Shown: positions 12,600 through 23,631 of the stretch, one piece after another | How the letters are laid out: each line of letters opens with the position of its first letter | Position numbering within the stretch: position 1 is the stretch's first letter | Assembly: GCA_019321725.1 (NCBI GenBank) | Contig: CM033109.1 | Coordinates: 16,833,993-16,897,992 of the forward strand | From: Paulownia fortunei | Lineage: Eukaryota > Streptophyta > Magnoliopsida > Lamiales > Paulowniaceae | DNA: 64,000 nucleotides | Direction of reading: 5' to 3' | Position numbers and translations under genes: made by a program | Notes under the pieces: generated by a model | What the model was told of the DNA's origin: nothing | Seen by the model: the letters and a program-made list of their open reading frames with translations, nothing else | The model's database searches: none

Positions 12600-12667
12600 T
12601 ACCTTTCCAATATCTTTCTTTTCTTTTCTTTTAAAGTGAATTGTGTAAAATAGAGTGAGTACGGTGC

Positions 12668-12678
12668 TATTTATTGAG
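12668..12678 (-). promoter_or_regulatory. TATA-like motif upstream of LOG copy 1
   Basis: On the minus strand TCAATAAATAG lies about 70 bases upstream of the LOG frame. The same eleven bases stand in the matching place in the other two copies (35276-35286, 63096-63106), followed by a purine-rich leader. A role as promoter is inference. Confidence 0.3.
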
Positions 12679-12834
12679 GTGTGAACAAGGAATGCATATC
12701 TTTTTCTTTTGTCAAAAAGGTTTAAACTAAGGACACACAAAATTTAAAAATTATCTACTTACACATGAATGTATATGTAATTGTTTATAGCTCACATCTT
12801 CCTCTAGTGTTATGTCCACTAACAACTTAAATAC

Positions 12835-13381
12835 CCTCTATGGGTCGAGGATTTGCTTTCTATCTAATTTTCTTTTAAATTGGCAAATAGGGTCTTTTAA
12901 AGTCAGATTCCCAAAACTATAATGCTCATGTTTATCTCGGAAGTGATTTCATAAATTAAGAATTGTATGATGTACTAATCCACATGAATCCATAATGTTA
13001 TTTAAAGACTCCTACTTAGTCCATCTATAATGAATTGAATTTTATCTTCCTGATTTTTAAAAACTATTTCTAAGGAATGACATTTTGTGTTACAGATCCA
13101 TCGAGCACATTTATAACAAACTTGCATTTTTTTCACCCTTCGTTTTTTGAATATGTTCTTTTACCAAAACCAGACAATTATGTAGTAAGCAAGTTTGAAA
13201 ACTTATGTGAAAACTCACCTGCTACTCTCATATTTTCCTCAATTATCCATCATATGTCCCCTAGGACGCCCTTGTGCATAAGCATCCTTAATCTTTGAGT
13301 CTTGGTTTTATAAATTTTTATAATTTTATTTTTAGAAAGAAAAAGAAATCACTTTTTGAGAGTTAGAAGAATGTCATCCAT
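12835..13381 (-). pseudogene. Unknown ORF X copy 1, Cys-containing
   Basis: I do not recognise this protein. It starts with MDDILLTLKK at 13381 and aligns along its length with the ORFs at 35430-35994 and 63290-63540. The conserved centre reads VCYKCARWICNTKCHSLE, a cluster of four Cys plus His that could bind a metal. A later block, LSKKSLDDIILTL-like, is followed by HVILDL. This copy has stops after the first ten codons and several later. It sits between integrase and LOG. It could be a second captured host gene or an element-specific extra ORF. Confidence 0.6.
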
Positions 13382-13639
13382 TTTGAAAAGAACAAGAAAA
13401 AAAAAGAGTTAAAAAAAAACTTTGTATAGAGATTTCAGTTGTTTGGGAAAAGGAAAAAACTTTTCCATAGAGTACCGTTATTCGCCACTTAACATGGAAA
13501 AGGAAAAAATAAAATAAAAAAATCCTACAAAATAAATAAAGTTTGAGAAAATATGTATATATACATACATTAATCATAATAAGGGTTTGAAAGAAAAATA
13601 ATCTCCTCTTGTGAAAATTATTTTTCTTAAAATGATTTG

Positions 13640-14700
13640 AGTTTTTGTCCATTTACTTTGAATAAGTTATCATTTCTAGGATTTTCAATGTCAATCGCCC
13701 TATAAGAATGTACCTCTTTTACAATAAAAAGACCACTCCACCTTGATCTCAATTTTCCAACAAACAAATCCAATCAAGAATTTTAAAACAAAATCTTTTG
13801 ACCTGCCTCAAATATTTTTCTTAAATTTTATTATGATGAAAATTATTTATTCCTGCTTTATGAATTTTAGAATTCTCATATGCATCATTTCTCAATTCTT
13901 GAAACTCAAAGCTTTGCAATTTGCGCAATTTTGAAGCTTCATCAAGGTTGAAGTTAAACATTTTGATTGTCCAATAAGCTTTATGTTCAAGTTTAACAGA
14001 TAAATGATAAGGTTTTTCATAAACTATCCTATAAGGAGACATGTCTAATGATGTTTTGAAAGCAATTTTATATGCCCAAAGTGTATCGGTAAGTCTAAGA
14101 GACCAATCTTTATGATTTGAATTAACTGTCTTTTTCAAAAATTATTTTATCTCCCTATTTGTAAGTTCAGCTTGTCGATTTTTTTAAGGGTGATAAGGGG
14201 TTGCAACTTTATTCATGATTTCTTATTTTTTCACTAAAGTAAACTTTGTTACAAAAATATTTTCCTCCATCACTAATAATGGATCGAGGAATTCCAAATT
14301 GACTTAAAATATTTTTTTTCAAAAAATTTATAATTATTTTATGATCATTGTTTCGATAGGGAATTGGCTCAATCCATTTTGAGACATAATTTATAGTGAC
14401 CAATATGTAAATAAAACCAAGTGATAAAGGAAATGGTCCCATAAAGTCAATACATCAACAGTTAAAGATTTCAATCTCTATATAGGGTGTAGAGGCATCA
14501 TGTTTCGCTTTGAAATAGATCCTAACTTTTGAAAATTTTCACAACTTTTGCAAAAAGTGTAAGTGTCTTTGAAAAGTGTTGGCCAATAAAATCCACATTG
14601 CAAGATCTTTGCAGCAGTTTTCTTTGCCGAAAAATGACCACCACATGCTTATGAATGACAAAATTTAACAATATTACCTATCTCATCCATTGTCAGGTAT
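13640..14700 (-). pseudogene. Integrase of LOG/X gypsy element, copy 1
   Basis: Integrase joins element cDNA to the chromosome. Reading 14700 to 13640: a zinc-binding block (GGHFSAKKTAAKILQCGFYW, then TFCKSC), the catalytic core start [20 protein letters not shown] (first catalytic Asp lies just upstream in IDFMGP) and FGIPRSIISDGG with the second Asp, then LWAYKIAFKTSLDMSPYRIV and LEHKAYWTIKMFNFNLDEAS of the C-terminal half. The largest open pieces are 13821-14138 and 14209-14442. These blocks are typical of the Athila/Tat clade. Stops and shifts make it inactive. Confidence 0.9.
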
Positions 14701-14776
14701 ACATCTTCAAAAGATTTGATCAGGACAATATTTGAATAGGTATGGATATGGATCATCCCAATAAAAGTATTTCACC

Positions 14777-15370
14777 TTAGTCAAAAATTTCTTTTTGTCT
14801 TGGGAGTTCCAATGTGATGACATCTTTCCTATCACAAAAAAAAATTAAGAATGTCTGCAAACTAAGGTAAAATAGAAACATTAAATAGTTTTTTATTAGG
14901 GAAAGTGTCATTAATAGGTGTGGTTTTAAATGAGTCATCACAAATAAGTCTCGACAAACGATCAACCACTACATTCTCTTCTTATCTTGAATCGTAATGT
15001 TGAATTCTTGGAGTAAGAGAATCCACCTAATCAGTCTCGATTGACATATTTTTTAGACAAAAGATATTTTAAAGATGCATGATTACTGAAAACAACAACT
15101 GGTGAGCTAACAAGATAAGATCTAAATTTGTCCAATGCAAAAACTAGAGCAAGTAATTCTTTTTTAATTGTTGAATAATTTAATTGAGCACCACTTAAAG
15201 TTTTACTTGCATAGTAAATAACATATGGTTTCATATCTTTTATTTGCCCTAAGATAGCTCCAATAATATAGTCACTGGCATCACACTTTATTTCAAAAGG
15301 TAATGTCCAATCTAGAGGTTGCATGATTGGAGTATATGTAAGCAAGATTTGAAGCTTAATAAAAGTGTTT
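14777..15370 (-). pseudogene. RNase H region of LOG/X gypsy element, copy 1
   Basis: The open piece 15031-15345 contains FEIKCDASDYIIGAILGQ (catalytic Asp in CDAS) followed by YYASKTLSGAQLNYSTIKKE (Glu of the active site) and FRSYLVSSPVVVFSNHASLK. These are the standard Ty3/gypsy RNase H blocks. It lies between RT and integrase in normal order. From 14777 to 15000 the connection to integrase reads with several stops. Confidence 0.9.
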
Positions 15371-16560
15371 TCACAATTTTCAGTTCATTCAAATATAGTG
15401 TTTGTTGTTAGAATATTACACAAAGGTTTAGATATTATACTAAAATCTTTAATAAATCTTTTATAAAAACTAACATGTCCTAAAAATGATCTTACCTCCC
15501 TCACAGACTTTGATATTGACAAATTGACAACTAACTCAATTTTAGATTTGTCTACTTCAATACCTTTTAACAAAATAATATGTCCCAGAACAATACGAGT
15601 TGTTATCATGAAATGATATTTCTCCCAATTGAGTACATGGTTCTTTTCTTCACAATTGATCTAAATATTTTCTAAATTAGACAAGCAATCATCAAATGAA
15701 TTATCAAAAATAGAAAAATCATCAATGAAGACTTCAAAAAATATTCAACCATGTTACTAACAATACTAAGCATGTATTGTTGGAATGTAGCTAGTACCTT
15801 ACGTAATCTAAAAGGCATTATTTGTTATGCAAAAGTACCAAAAGGTCATGTAAAAGTTATTTTCTTTTAATCTTTAAGTACAATTGCAATTTGATTATAC
15901 CTAAAATATACATCTAAGAAGTAGTAAAATTCATGTCCCACAACTCTTTTTAAGATTTAATCCATGAAGGGTAGCGGAAAATGATCTTTTCTAGTAACTA
16001 AATTGAGTTTCCTATAGTCAATGCACATTCGCTAACCAGTAACAGTTCTAGTTGGAATTAATTCATGATTCTCGTTCTTGACTATAGTAACTCTAGATTT
16101 CTTAGGTACAACTTGAGTAGAGCTTACTCATCTGCCGTCAGAAATAGGGTAAATGATTTCATTATCTAAGAGTTTAATGACTTCATTTCTAACTATTTTT
16201 TTCGTATTAGGATTTAGCCTTTGTTGCATCTCTTAAGAAGGTTTAGCATTTTTCTCTAGATAGATGTTATACGCGCAAATTAAAGGACTAATACCTTTAA
16301 CGTCAATAATGGTCCATCCTAAAGCATTCTTATGCATTTTCAGAGTTTCGATCAACTTACCTTCTTGGGATTCATAAAGTTTGGAAAAAATTATTACTAG
16401 AAAAGTCTCATTCACATCTAAGAAAGAGTATCCCAAATCAAATGGCAAAGGTTTCAAATTAATCATGGGAGCTTTAATATATGATGAAACAGATTGTACT
16501 GTTGATGATGACAGTTTTTCAAACCTTAGCTTTCCAAAATATTTTTGTTGTACCTGCAAA
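15371..16560 (-). pseudogene. Reverse transcriptase of LOG/X gypsy element, copy 1
   Basis: The N-terminal linker is the open piece 16233-16559 (NALGWTIIDVKGISPLICAY). The catalytic block reads FIDDFSIF-like near 15715, and the C-terminal part 15385-15609 has VRSFLGHVSFYKRFIKDFS. Several stops and frameshifts separate these. Sequence order and motifs match Athila/Tat RT. The second family copy at 46906-47900 aligns with it almost throughout. Confidence 0.9.
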
Positions 16561-17182
16561 ATTCAAAGAGAGTATTAGAATGTGCCTTTTTACAAATACT
16601 TTTACTTTCAAAAAAAATCTCCAAAGGATCTGAAGAATTAATGATAGTAAAATATTCTTGAACAAGTTCCTCGATTGAATTCATTTCTTGTACTTCGACA
16701 TGTTCTGCTGGTTGCTTATAAATATTAAACATATTTAGTTCCAAAGTCATATTTCCAAAAGATAACTTCAAAATACCGTACCTATAATTAATCAAAGCAT
16801 TTGAAGTTGCGAGAAAAGGACGACCCAAAATGATAGGAATCTATGTATGTGTATGTGCAACAGGCTCTGTATCTAAATAATGAAATCCACTAGAAAGTAA
16901 AACTTTTCAATTTGTACCACACATCTTCTACTACTCCCTTTAGAACTTTAATCCAACGGTCAGCTTGTTGGAGTACAACAGAAGTTATTTGAAGCTCTCC
17001 CAAACCTAACTGTTCATACACTGAAAGGTAGAGGATTTATACTAACACTAAAATCAAGCAAAGCATGCTCTATTATAGTATTTTTTATAGTACATAAAAT
17101 GGTTGAACAACTTGGATCTTTGTACTTGGGTGGAGTGAATTATTGAATGATTGAACAAACACTTTCGAGGTTGATCTTGAAA
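16526..17182 (-). pseudogene. Protease region of LOG/X gypsy element, copy 1
   Basis: The open piece 16526-16828 starts MGRPFLATSNALINYRYGIL, the C-terminal block of Athila/Tat proteases. Upstream (16830-17182) the active-site half is badly broken but shows a LLDFSVSINPLP-like piece near 17040-17060. At about 17182 it is cut by the SIRE-like copia fragment, so gag of this copy is absent on that side. Confidence 0.8.
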
Positions 17183-17184
17183 TT

Positions 17185-17790
17185 ATTCCTGATGTGCATG
17201 AACAAGCCTCTGCATAGTAGATTCTTTAGAGACTAGAGCTCATCAGGTGAGTATATCTGAAAGAAATATCGGTACTCATGTTCCAACTTTTCCATGAACA
17301 CTCACTCATCAGGTTGAAGTTGATCTGACTATGAACTTAAACAATCTTCCAGTAGTGCTAAGAGCTCACCTGTCATCAATATCTTTGATAATGCATTTGG
17401 AATAGCCTTAGGTGATGAATCCCCCTAAAATAAGTTTGTGCATACACTTTTATTCCTACTGTTGAGCATGGAAGTTATGCAAATCTAAGTTAAAAAGTTA
17501 GTAATCCCGAGTCTGCCCAATTTGGTTAAGTTTATATGTGCAATAGGGTTTATGGACTGATCAGTTCTTATTTTGGGACTCTTGAAATTGATGAGATTGA
17601 GTTGCCTACTAATTTTGATGTGGTCATTAGTACAATAACTAGGGGTAGGATTAGAGCTTGGCCTACTAAGAAAAATAATTTCCCTATTTCATCCTTAATA
17701 TTTAAGTATGTGGTTCTGTATAAAGTAGCCATGCACAATTGGACTTCAACAACCAACCACACTGTGGTAGTTATCATTGTCAATTGAGCT
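17185..17790 (+). pseudogene. Env-like / plant transposon-protein fragment, copy 1
   Basis: The frame at 17536-17787 (VVISTITRGRIRAWPTKKNN then FKYVVLYKVAMHNWTSTTNH) matches what I know as the putative plant transposon protein domain found in many retroelement-derived plant ORFs, including 3' ORFs of SIRE-like copia elements. The upstream part (17185-17400) carries a VHEQAS...NNLPVVLRAHL type sequence. An inverted, partly better preserved copy is at 50481-50985. It lies upstream of a polypurine tract and LTR, so I read it as the 3' ORF of that element. Function unknown. Confidence 0.55.
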
Positions 17791-18411
17791 ATAATAATAG
17801 ATCATGTGACAACTGAAAACTAACTTGCTTACATATTTATCAAGGTTTGGTACATAAAAATTCATTGCATTAAGAAAGATCTTGGGGGTGTGTATTCTAT
17901 AATGCACGCTTAATCTGATGTTGGAATACTATAAAGGATATAAGTTTATCTTTTTGTGCTCTAGGACTACATTATCATGTTAGAACATAGATTAACACAT
18001 AAAAATATTAAGATCATGCATTTTATCCTAAGTATGGCATTAAGCATGCTACATTAAGTGTTAGACACTTAGATTTATAGTTTATAAGTTCTGGAATCTC
18101 AATTTAGGATGACAAATTTGATTATTTTATCCTTGAACTTGAATTTGATTCATAAAAATTCCTTTTGAATTTGAATTTGATAGAGAAAAAGGGTGAATAT
18201 GAAGGCCTTTGACATCTTACCTACCTTAAGGAGTGAAAGCTATTCATGAATAATTTGGGCATATGTATCACAAATATTTAGAGAAAGATCTACCCTGAGC
18301 AAAAAGTCAGGGGGAGTTCACACTCAAGTCACTGACTCTAGTTCAAACAACTCTACTACTAGTGATTTTACTGATACTTCGGCATTTTTGGCCAAAAAGA
18401 GGGAGATTAGT
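17791..18411 (+). other. 3' untranslated region and polypurine tract of SIRE-like copia
   Basis: There is no clear coding sequence. At 18392-18405 the sequence GCCAAAAAGAGGGAGATT resembles the polypurine tract of SIRE-type copia elements, directly before the LTR. The mirrored stretch at 49861-50480 is its inverted copy (there AAAAAAGGGAGATTGG on the minus strand). Confidence 0.55.
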
Positions 18412-19864
18412 GTTGCTGGAGCTGCTTCTATGAAGTAGAAACATGCTATTGCTATGATGAGTGATTTGATGAGAGGGAGAGATTTTTCTGGTTTTTTGTG
18501 CTGCAGGTATTAATATGAATGCATGTTCTATTTAATGTTAGAACTCGTGATCTAACATTTACACAGGGTTGATGTGATTGATTTACTAGTGTCAAATTTA
18601 ATGTGCGGACATCATTGTTTTTGATCATGCACTATTTTCTGAAATGAGTAAGTATGTTTTGACAAAAAATACTAAAAGGATGTATTATTAAGACAATATT
18701 TTGTTGGCATTATTCTATAAAACAAAATTTGCACATTTTTTAAATTTCCAAGGTGGTAAGATATGTTTCCCATATTGAAATATAAGTTTTGATGTCAATA
18801 TAATTTGTTGTCTTTGTTTTCTTATATGATTGAAAGTGCAAAAGCTTACCACACAACAGGATGGGATTAAGGAATTAGATGTTTCCGAATGCAATCCTCT
18901 CTAAATCCCCAAAATTTGAGAGACCTTTCTAGTTGATCTTTGAAGGATTTCCTAATGGAATTGAAGATTGAATCTGGAGGCTTTTAATTAAGGAAACTTC
19001 TATGTTAATTTAGATTCCATGATTTAATTAAATACATAGAAAAATGTTATAATAGGAAATGGTCTTTGATTTAGACTAAAAAACTTTCTATGTAGATTAA
19101 TTAGGACTTTATCTTATGAAGTTTGTATATTTAAAGATACAAATTTTCATCAGTCTTTGTTGCGGTTTTTCTGAGAGCATATCCTTACATTAGAGAGCAA
19201 CATAGTTCGTCTCCTAAGCCCCAGATCTTTGATCATGAGTTTTGAGCTTCAAGTCAGTCTGGAGATTTACATGTATTTCAAACAATTTTGAAGCTTCACA
19301 TGGAACAACATTTGGGAGAATGAGTTGAGTTCTTAGGAGAATAATCTGCTGGTTGGCGGTGGTTAATATTGAAGAGATTTCAATAAATTAGATGTGGATC
19401 TTACAAACAAGTCCATCTATTGAGTAATATAAGAACAATATCAAAACAAAGGAGATTTTATTTTATTTTATAAGTTCTATTATTGTATTGTGTAACATTG
19501 TTACTAATGGTTGATTGTTTTCTCTTTAGGCGTGACCTTGTTGAGTAGGATATTTATATCTGAATCACATTAAAATTATTAGTGTTAATTTTTAATTTTT
19601 TGCTGTGCATTATAATTCATATCCAAGCAGGTATTATAACATAATTGAAACATTAGAATCTGGTGAACTTGTTAAAAAGTTATAACAATTAAGATAATAG
19701 ATTCTAACAGAACTTAATTTTTATAATTGTGCTTTCTAGTTACTCCTATTTAAGTTAGAATAGTTATGTCTATTGGAAGGAGTTTCTAGTCCCACTCATA
19801 GGAGTAACTTATAACTAGACTCATTCCCTTGTATTAAATCATTCTTAATTAGTTTTTATTATCA
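18412..19864 (+). mobile_element. LTR of SIRE-like copia, copy 1
   Basis: It starts TGTTGCTGGAGC after the polypurine tract and ends ATTATCA, where similarity to the inverted copy (48364-49858) stops. The length is 1.45 kb. Bounded by TG...CA, it has no coding content. No left LTR or internal pol of this element is in the window, so only the 3' end survives. Confidence 0.6.
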
Positions 19865-21165
19865 TTAAAAAACTTTCATTAAACCCTTAAAGATTTTAGC
19901 TAATGAATATATTATTACATCATGAATATCAATCATCAATAATTGCAAAATCCATTACATTATGGATATCAATCATCAATAACTACAACAAATAGTAATT
20001 AACAACTAGTAATAATCTAAAATTAACTAACAACTACTATGAAAGCAGACGAAAATCCATACTTTGGTAGGATTCAAATTCAAAACTTTATAGTTTTAGA
20101 GTTTTACCATTTGAACTAAACCTTATTAACCAACATAAACTTTCAAGAAGAAGAAATGTACGGTATATAGGTGGTGTGGGTGCCTCATTCGCAAAAGGAA
20201 TGCAAGCTTTATAAAAATTTAACTAAAAAAAAGGCAAATTCTAATGTTCTGATAAACTAATCGAGAGTAATCAATACTATTCAAATGTTAGAATTTTGGT
20301 TCTCTACATACTTTCTAAGGATTTATACTAGTAACTACAAATTACAACTTCTACTAAAATAAAAATATATTTCGACGCCACAACTTGGAAGAAATGTCGA
20401 TTTAGGCACATCAAAAGTAAGTTAATAAAATTCTTATTCCTTACTTTACCACATTTAGAATAACTGCAGTCCAAAATTGTCAAATCAACCACGCTTATCT
20501 AATTGGAGCTTAGATAAAAAGTGCATATTAAAACTTAAGTAAAATGTATAAAATGGGGCTATGATCTCGTGAACATACAAAACACCCTCTACCTTGAGAA
20601 AAACCTCCATTCTGTCAGAAGTTAACATTGTTGTTCGTGTACGCATTGGATGTGCAAAAAAGATACCATTTTTTTGTTTTTTTACACTTTTATGGCATGT
20701 TGAAGTGACTTTTATACCCTTATCATTCAATTCAAATAGGTAGAGCTCTTTTTGCCTACTCTCATTGCATTTGTATTTGTTTCTTCCTGGCTAGTGGGAT
20801 ACTAAGCTGACTAAGGCAAGAATTTTATTTTTGAATTAATAATTTTAGAGTAAAACTAAATTACTAATACTCATTTATTTTTTATTTTATTTTATTTGTA
20901 AAATTCCATTTACTTCTGGAAATCAACACCAAAGAAAGAAGAAAATCTTGATTTGAGGTATAGAAATACAAAATGGTATTGCCAAAAACATATTGCAATT
21001 AGGATTGTTGTTTCTGTCAAAGTGGTGCCCAGCTAGCCAATTACATTGGCCATTTTTGTACTCTTTTAGCAATCAATATTAATAAAATATGTATTTCTTT
21101 ATTTTTGTTTATTTTATTTTAATTTAGATGAAGACCCCATATCATACGTAGTTATAGAGCATGTA
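19865..21165. other. Unassigned region, with a tRNA-like segment
   Basis: On the minus strand about 20115-20050 reads TAGTTCAAATGGTAAAACTC, then after about 25 bases TTTGAATCC, resembling A and B boxes of a tRNA-derived SINE. Downstream of it (19918-20005) a 45-base unit containing ATCAATCATCAATAA is repeated twice. The rest (20130-21165) has only short frames, such as 20485-20730 minus, with no motif I recognise. Confidence 0.35.
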
Positions 21166-21169
21166 TTTG

Positions 21170-22450
21170 TAAAAATCCCAATCGCAAGTGTGCGGTATCA
21201 ATTTTTGAGTAAAATTGATGAATAGAGTATTATCTTCACAAGGATTGATTTCAAATATTCACTAAGTACTGGAATTATGATAGTCCTAATTTTATCTAGA
21301 TGATTCAAATAAAAATTTGCACTGAAATAAACCAAAAAAAATAGAATTAAACTGAGAAAAAAAACACTTAACCAAATTGTCAAACCCTTGATTGGCAAAC
21401 AATTCTAGAGATTTGATTCACCTATGTTTATCAATTTAGTTTATCAAATTCAAGTCAACAATTTTTAAGTCAAGAATCCCTAAAATCATCTACTCCATCT
21501 CTCTAGAGCGAAATGAATATGAATTTTAATTCGGATTGTAATATCTCTATAAAAACCCCAAACTACAATCCTATCAAAGTTCAATAGATTCTTTTGCAAG
21601 ACTTCTTCATAAGCCTCTTGACTCTATAAATTCCTAAGTTGTGTTATGCTATGGTCATGTATAAAATCCCCTCACTCGGGAGTCGAATTTTATGCTACAA
21701 ACAATCTCAACTATTGATCATGTAATCAAGATGTAGTCAAATCACAATAACACAAATAAATTTGAAGAACTCGAATTATGATAAATTGTAATGTCAAAAC
21801 ATAAGATCCAATGTTGGCTACATCTAGAAACTAGAATTTAGTTCATGACTAAGGTAGGAAAACTCATTGACAAGTTTTGATATATCATATCAATTAATAA
21901 GAATTAGTGTGAAAAATTCAATAGACAAAATAAGGAAATCCTTTTTGTTTCCAGACGGGAGATGCCTTAAATTGCACTCTTGAATCCTTTTTCTTGCTCC
22001 CCAGCCATCTCTGTCTATTTTCCTTGATGCCAAGGTGTCCGTAATGAATTATAAGATGCATATTTATACCTTGTACCAAAAAACCCAACAAAAGGTCTAG
22101 TCTTCCACAAAATTCATGACGACTAGTGCCCACAGCGCGATTGTGTCTATTTTCACTATAGAAAATTTATGTTGCAATGCTCAATTTAACCTAGGGAGTG
22201 AGTCTTCAACTGTGAATGGCACTGCAGCATTGAACAATGGGCACCGTTGCGCTAAATAATGGGCGATGCAGCACCAACTGTTCTATGGCCATTTCTTTCT
22301 TTTCTCTACTTTTTTTGATTCCCATGATGTGCCTCATTCAATTCCTAATACCCTCAATGAAAGTACATAAAATACCATTAAAATCACTCAAAAAATAACA
22401 ACTAATTAAGCTAAAAGCATTTGAATCATAGGTGTAAAACCAACCTAACA
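21170..22450 (-). mobile_element. Tat-like LTR
   Basis: On the minus strand the start TGTTAGGTTGG at 22450 follows a G-rich polypurine tract (GGGGGTATT) at 22453-22461, and the typical leader TTTGAGTTTGGGGGTA is present. The other end near 21170-21185 is the point where LTR-type sequence (CCGCACACTTGCGATTGGG) stops, and no primer site is visible there. The length is 1.28 kb. It contains no coding sequence. It could be a solo or truncated 3' LTR. Confidence 0.5.
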
Positions 22451-23630
22451 AATACCCCCAAACTCAAAGGTTTGCTTGTCCTCAAGCAGTAATAATAGAA
22501 AATCTAGACAAATAACTAACAACGTGGATTCAAGAATCAACAAGTGCCAAATCACCTACACTCCTCAACAATCACCAAACTGACACTAAAGGACATCAAA
22601 ATGCATCCATGTCTAAGCATCAATATCTGCGCTCGCTTTACTCAACTTTGTGACCTCTCGTGTCTGTGTAAATTCAATTTACCAAATCATGTTTATCACT
22701 CAGATAAGTTCATAATGTTAAACACTTTCTAAATGATCCAAACTTTTGATTTAGAGGTGTAATATTTACCAAACTCCATAAACTCGCCTTTCACACAGAT
22801 CTCCACTAATGTAGGTATGTTATAGCCTCAAAAATCAAAAGGATTTTCAAAGCTTGTAATATATGGTTTGGGTAAAGAAAAGAAAATTTGTAGCTCAAAG
22901 TAACCCATATCAAACAAGCATCCTGGAACCATTCACAAAACCATATTATAGCACATTACCCCACTCAAAACATTCCCCCTACATTAATTTCTCTACTTTT
23001 AAAACTCATTTCTCATTTTCTTTTTCTTTTTTTTCTTTTTTCCTTTTCTCTCTCTCTCTATCTTTTTTAGAACTTGAATTTTCCTTGTAGATCTCTCCCT
23101 CTTTTGCATACCCCCAAACTAATTGTATTTGGCATTTTGTGGGGTTGTGTTTCATTCTTTCTTATTTTGCCAAATTTCAACCTTACAACTTTATGTACTC
23201 TAAGTTCAATGAACATCTCCTACAATGATTGTGTTAAGAGTGACAAGGGTTAGATCATGGGAAAGTACTTAAGAGATTCAAGGAATATGTATAGTTCATC
23301 AAAGAAAAAGGCTTTAATAGGCTCAAAAGGGGACATTATGGATAATTGATACATGGGTTGGCTATATAGGCTCTATCAACCCAAAAATAGCTTAGATCAT
23401 CTTCCTAATGCTCAAAAATAGCTTTAATGATCAAACTAGTTCTAGAGTTTGGTGGAATCATCTCAAAAGTTATCGTTCTCCATAAAATATCTCTTAAGCT
23501 GATAAACTCAATTTAATAAATAGTTAGTGCCCATAAAATCATGAGTCACAAACCAAGTTCAACTAACAAACATATCAAATACTCAAACATAAACAATATA
23601 AATCAATCCCAATCTAAAATATGGCAGGAG
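22451..23630 (-). other. 3' noncoding region of the Tat-like element
   Basis: It begins with the polypurine tract (plus strand CCCCCAAACTCAAAGG, then TTGTCCTCAAGCA), a signature common at the 3' end of plant Tat/Ogre-like elements. No coding block is readable. A pyrimidine-rich run (TTTCTTTTTCTTTTTTTTC) is at 23015-23035. At about 23632 it meets an RT fragment. Confidence 0.45.
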
Positions 23631-23631
23631 C

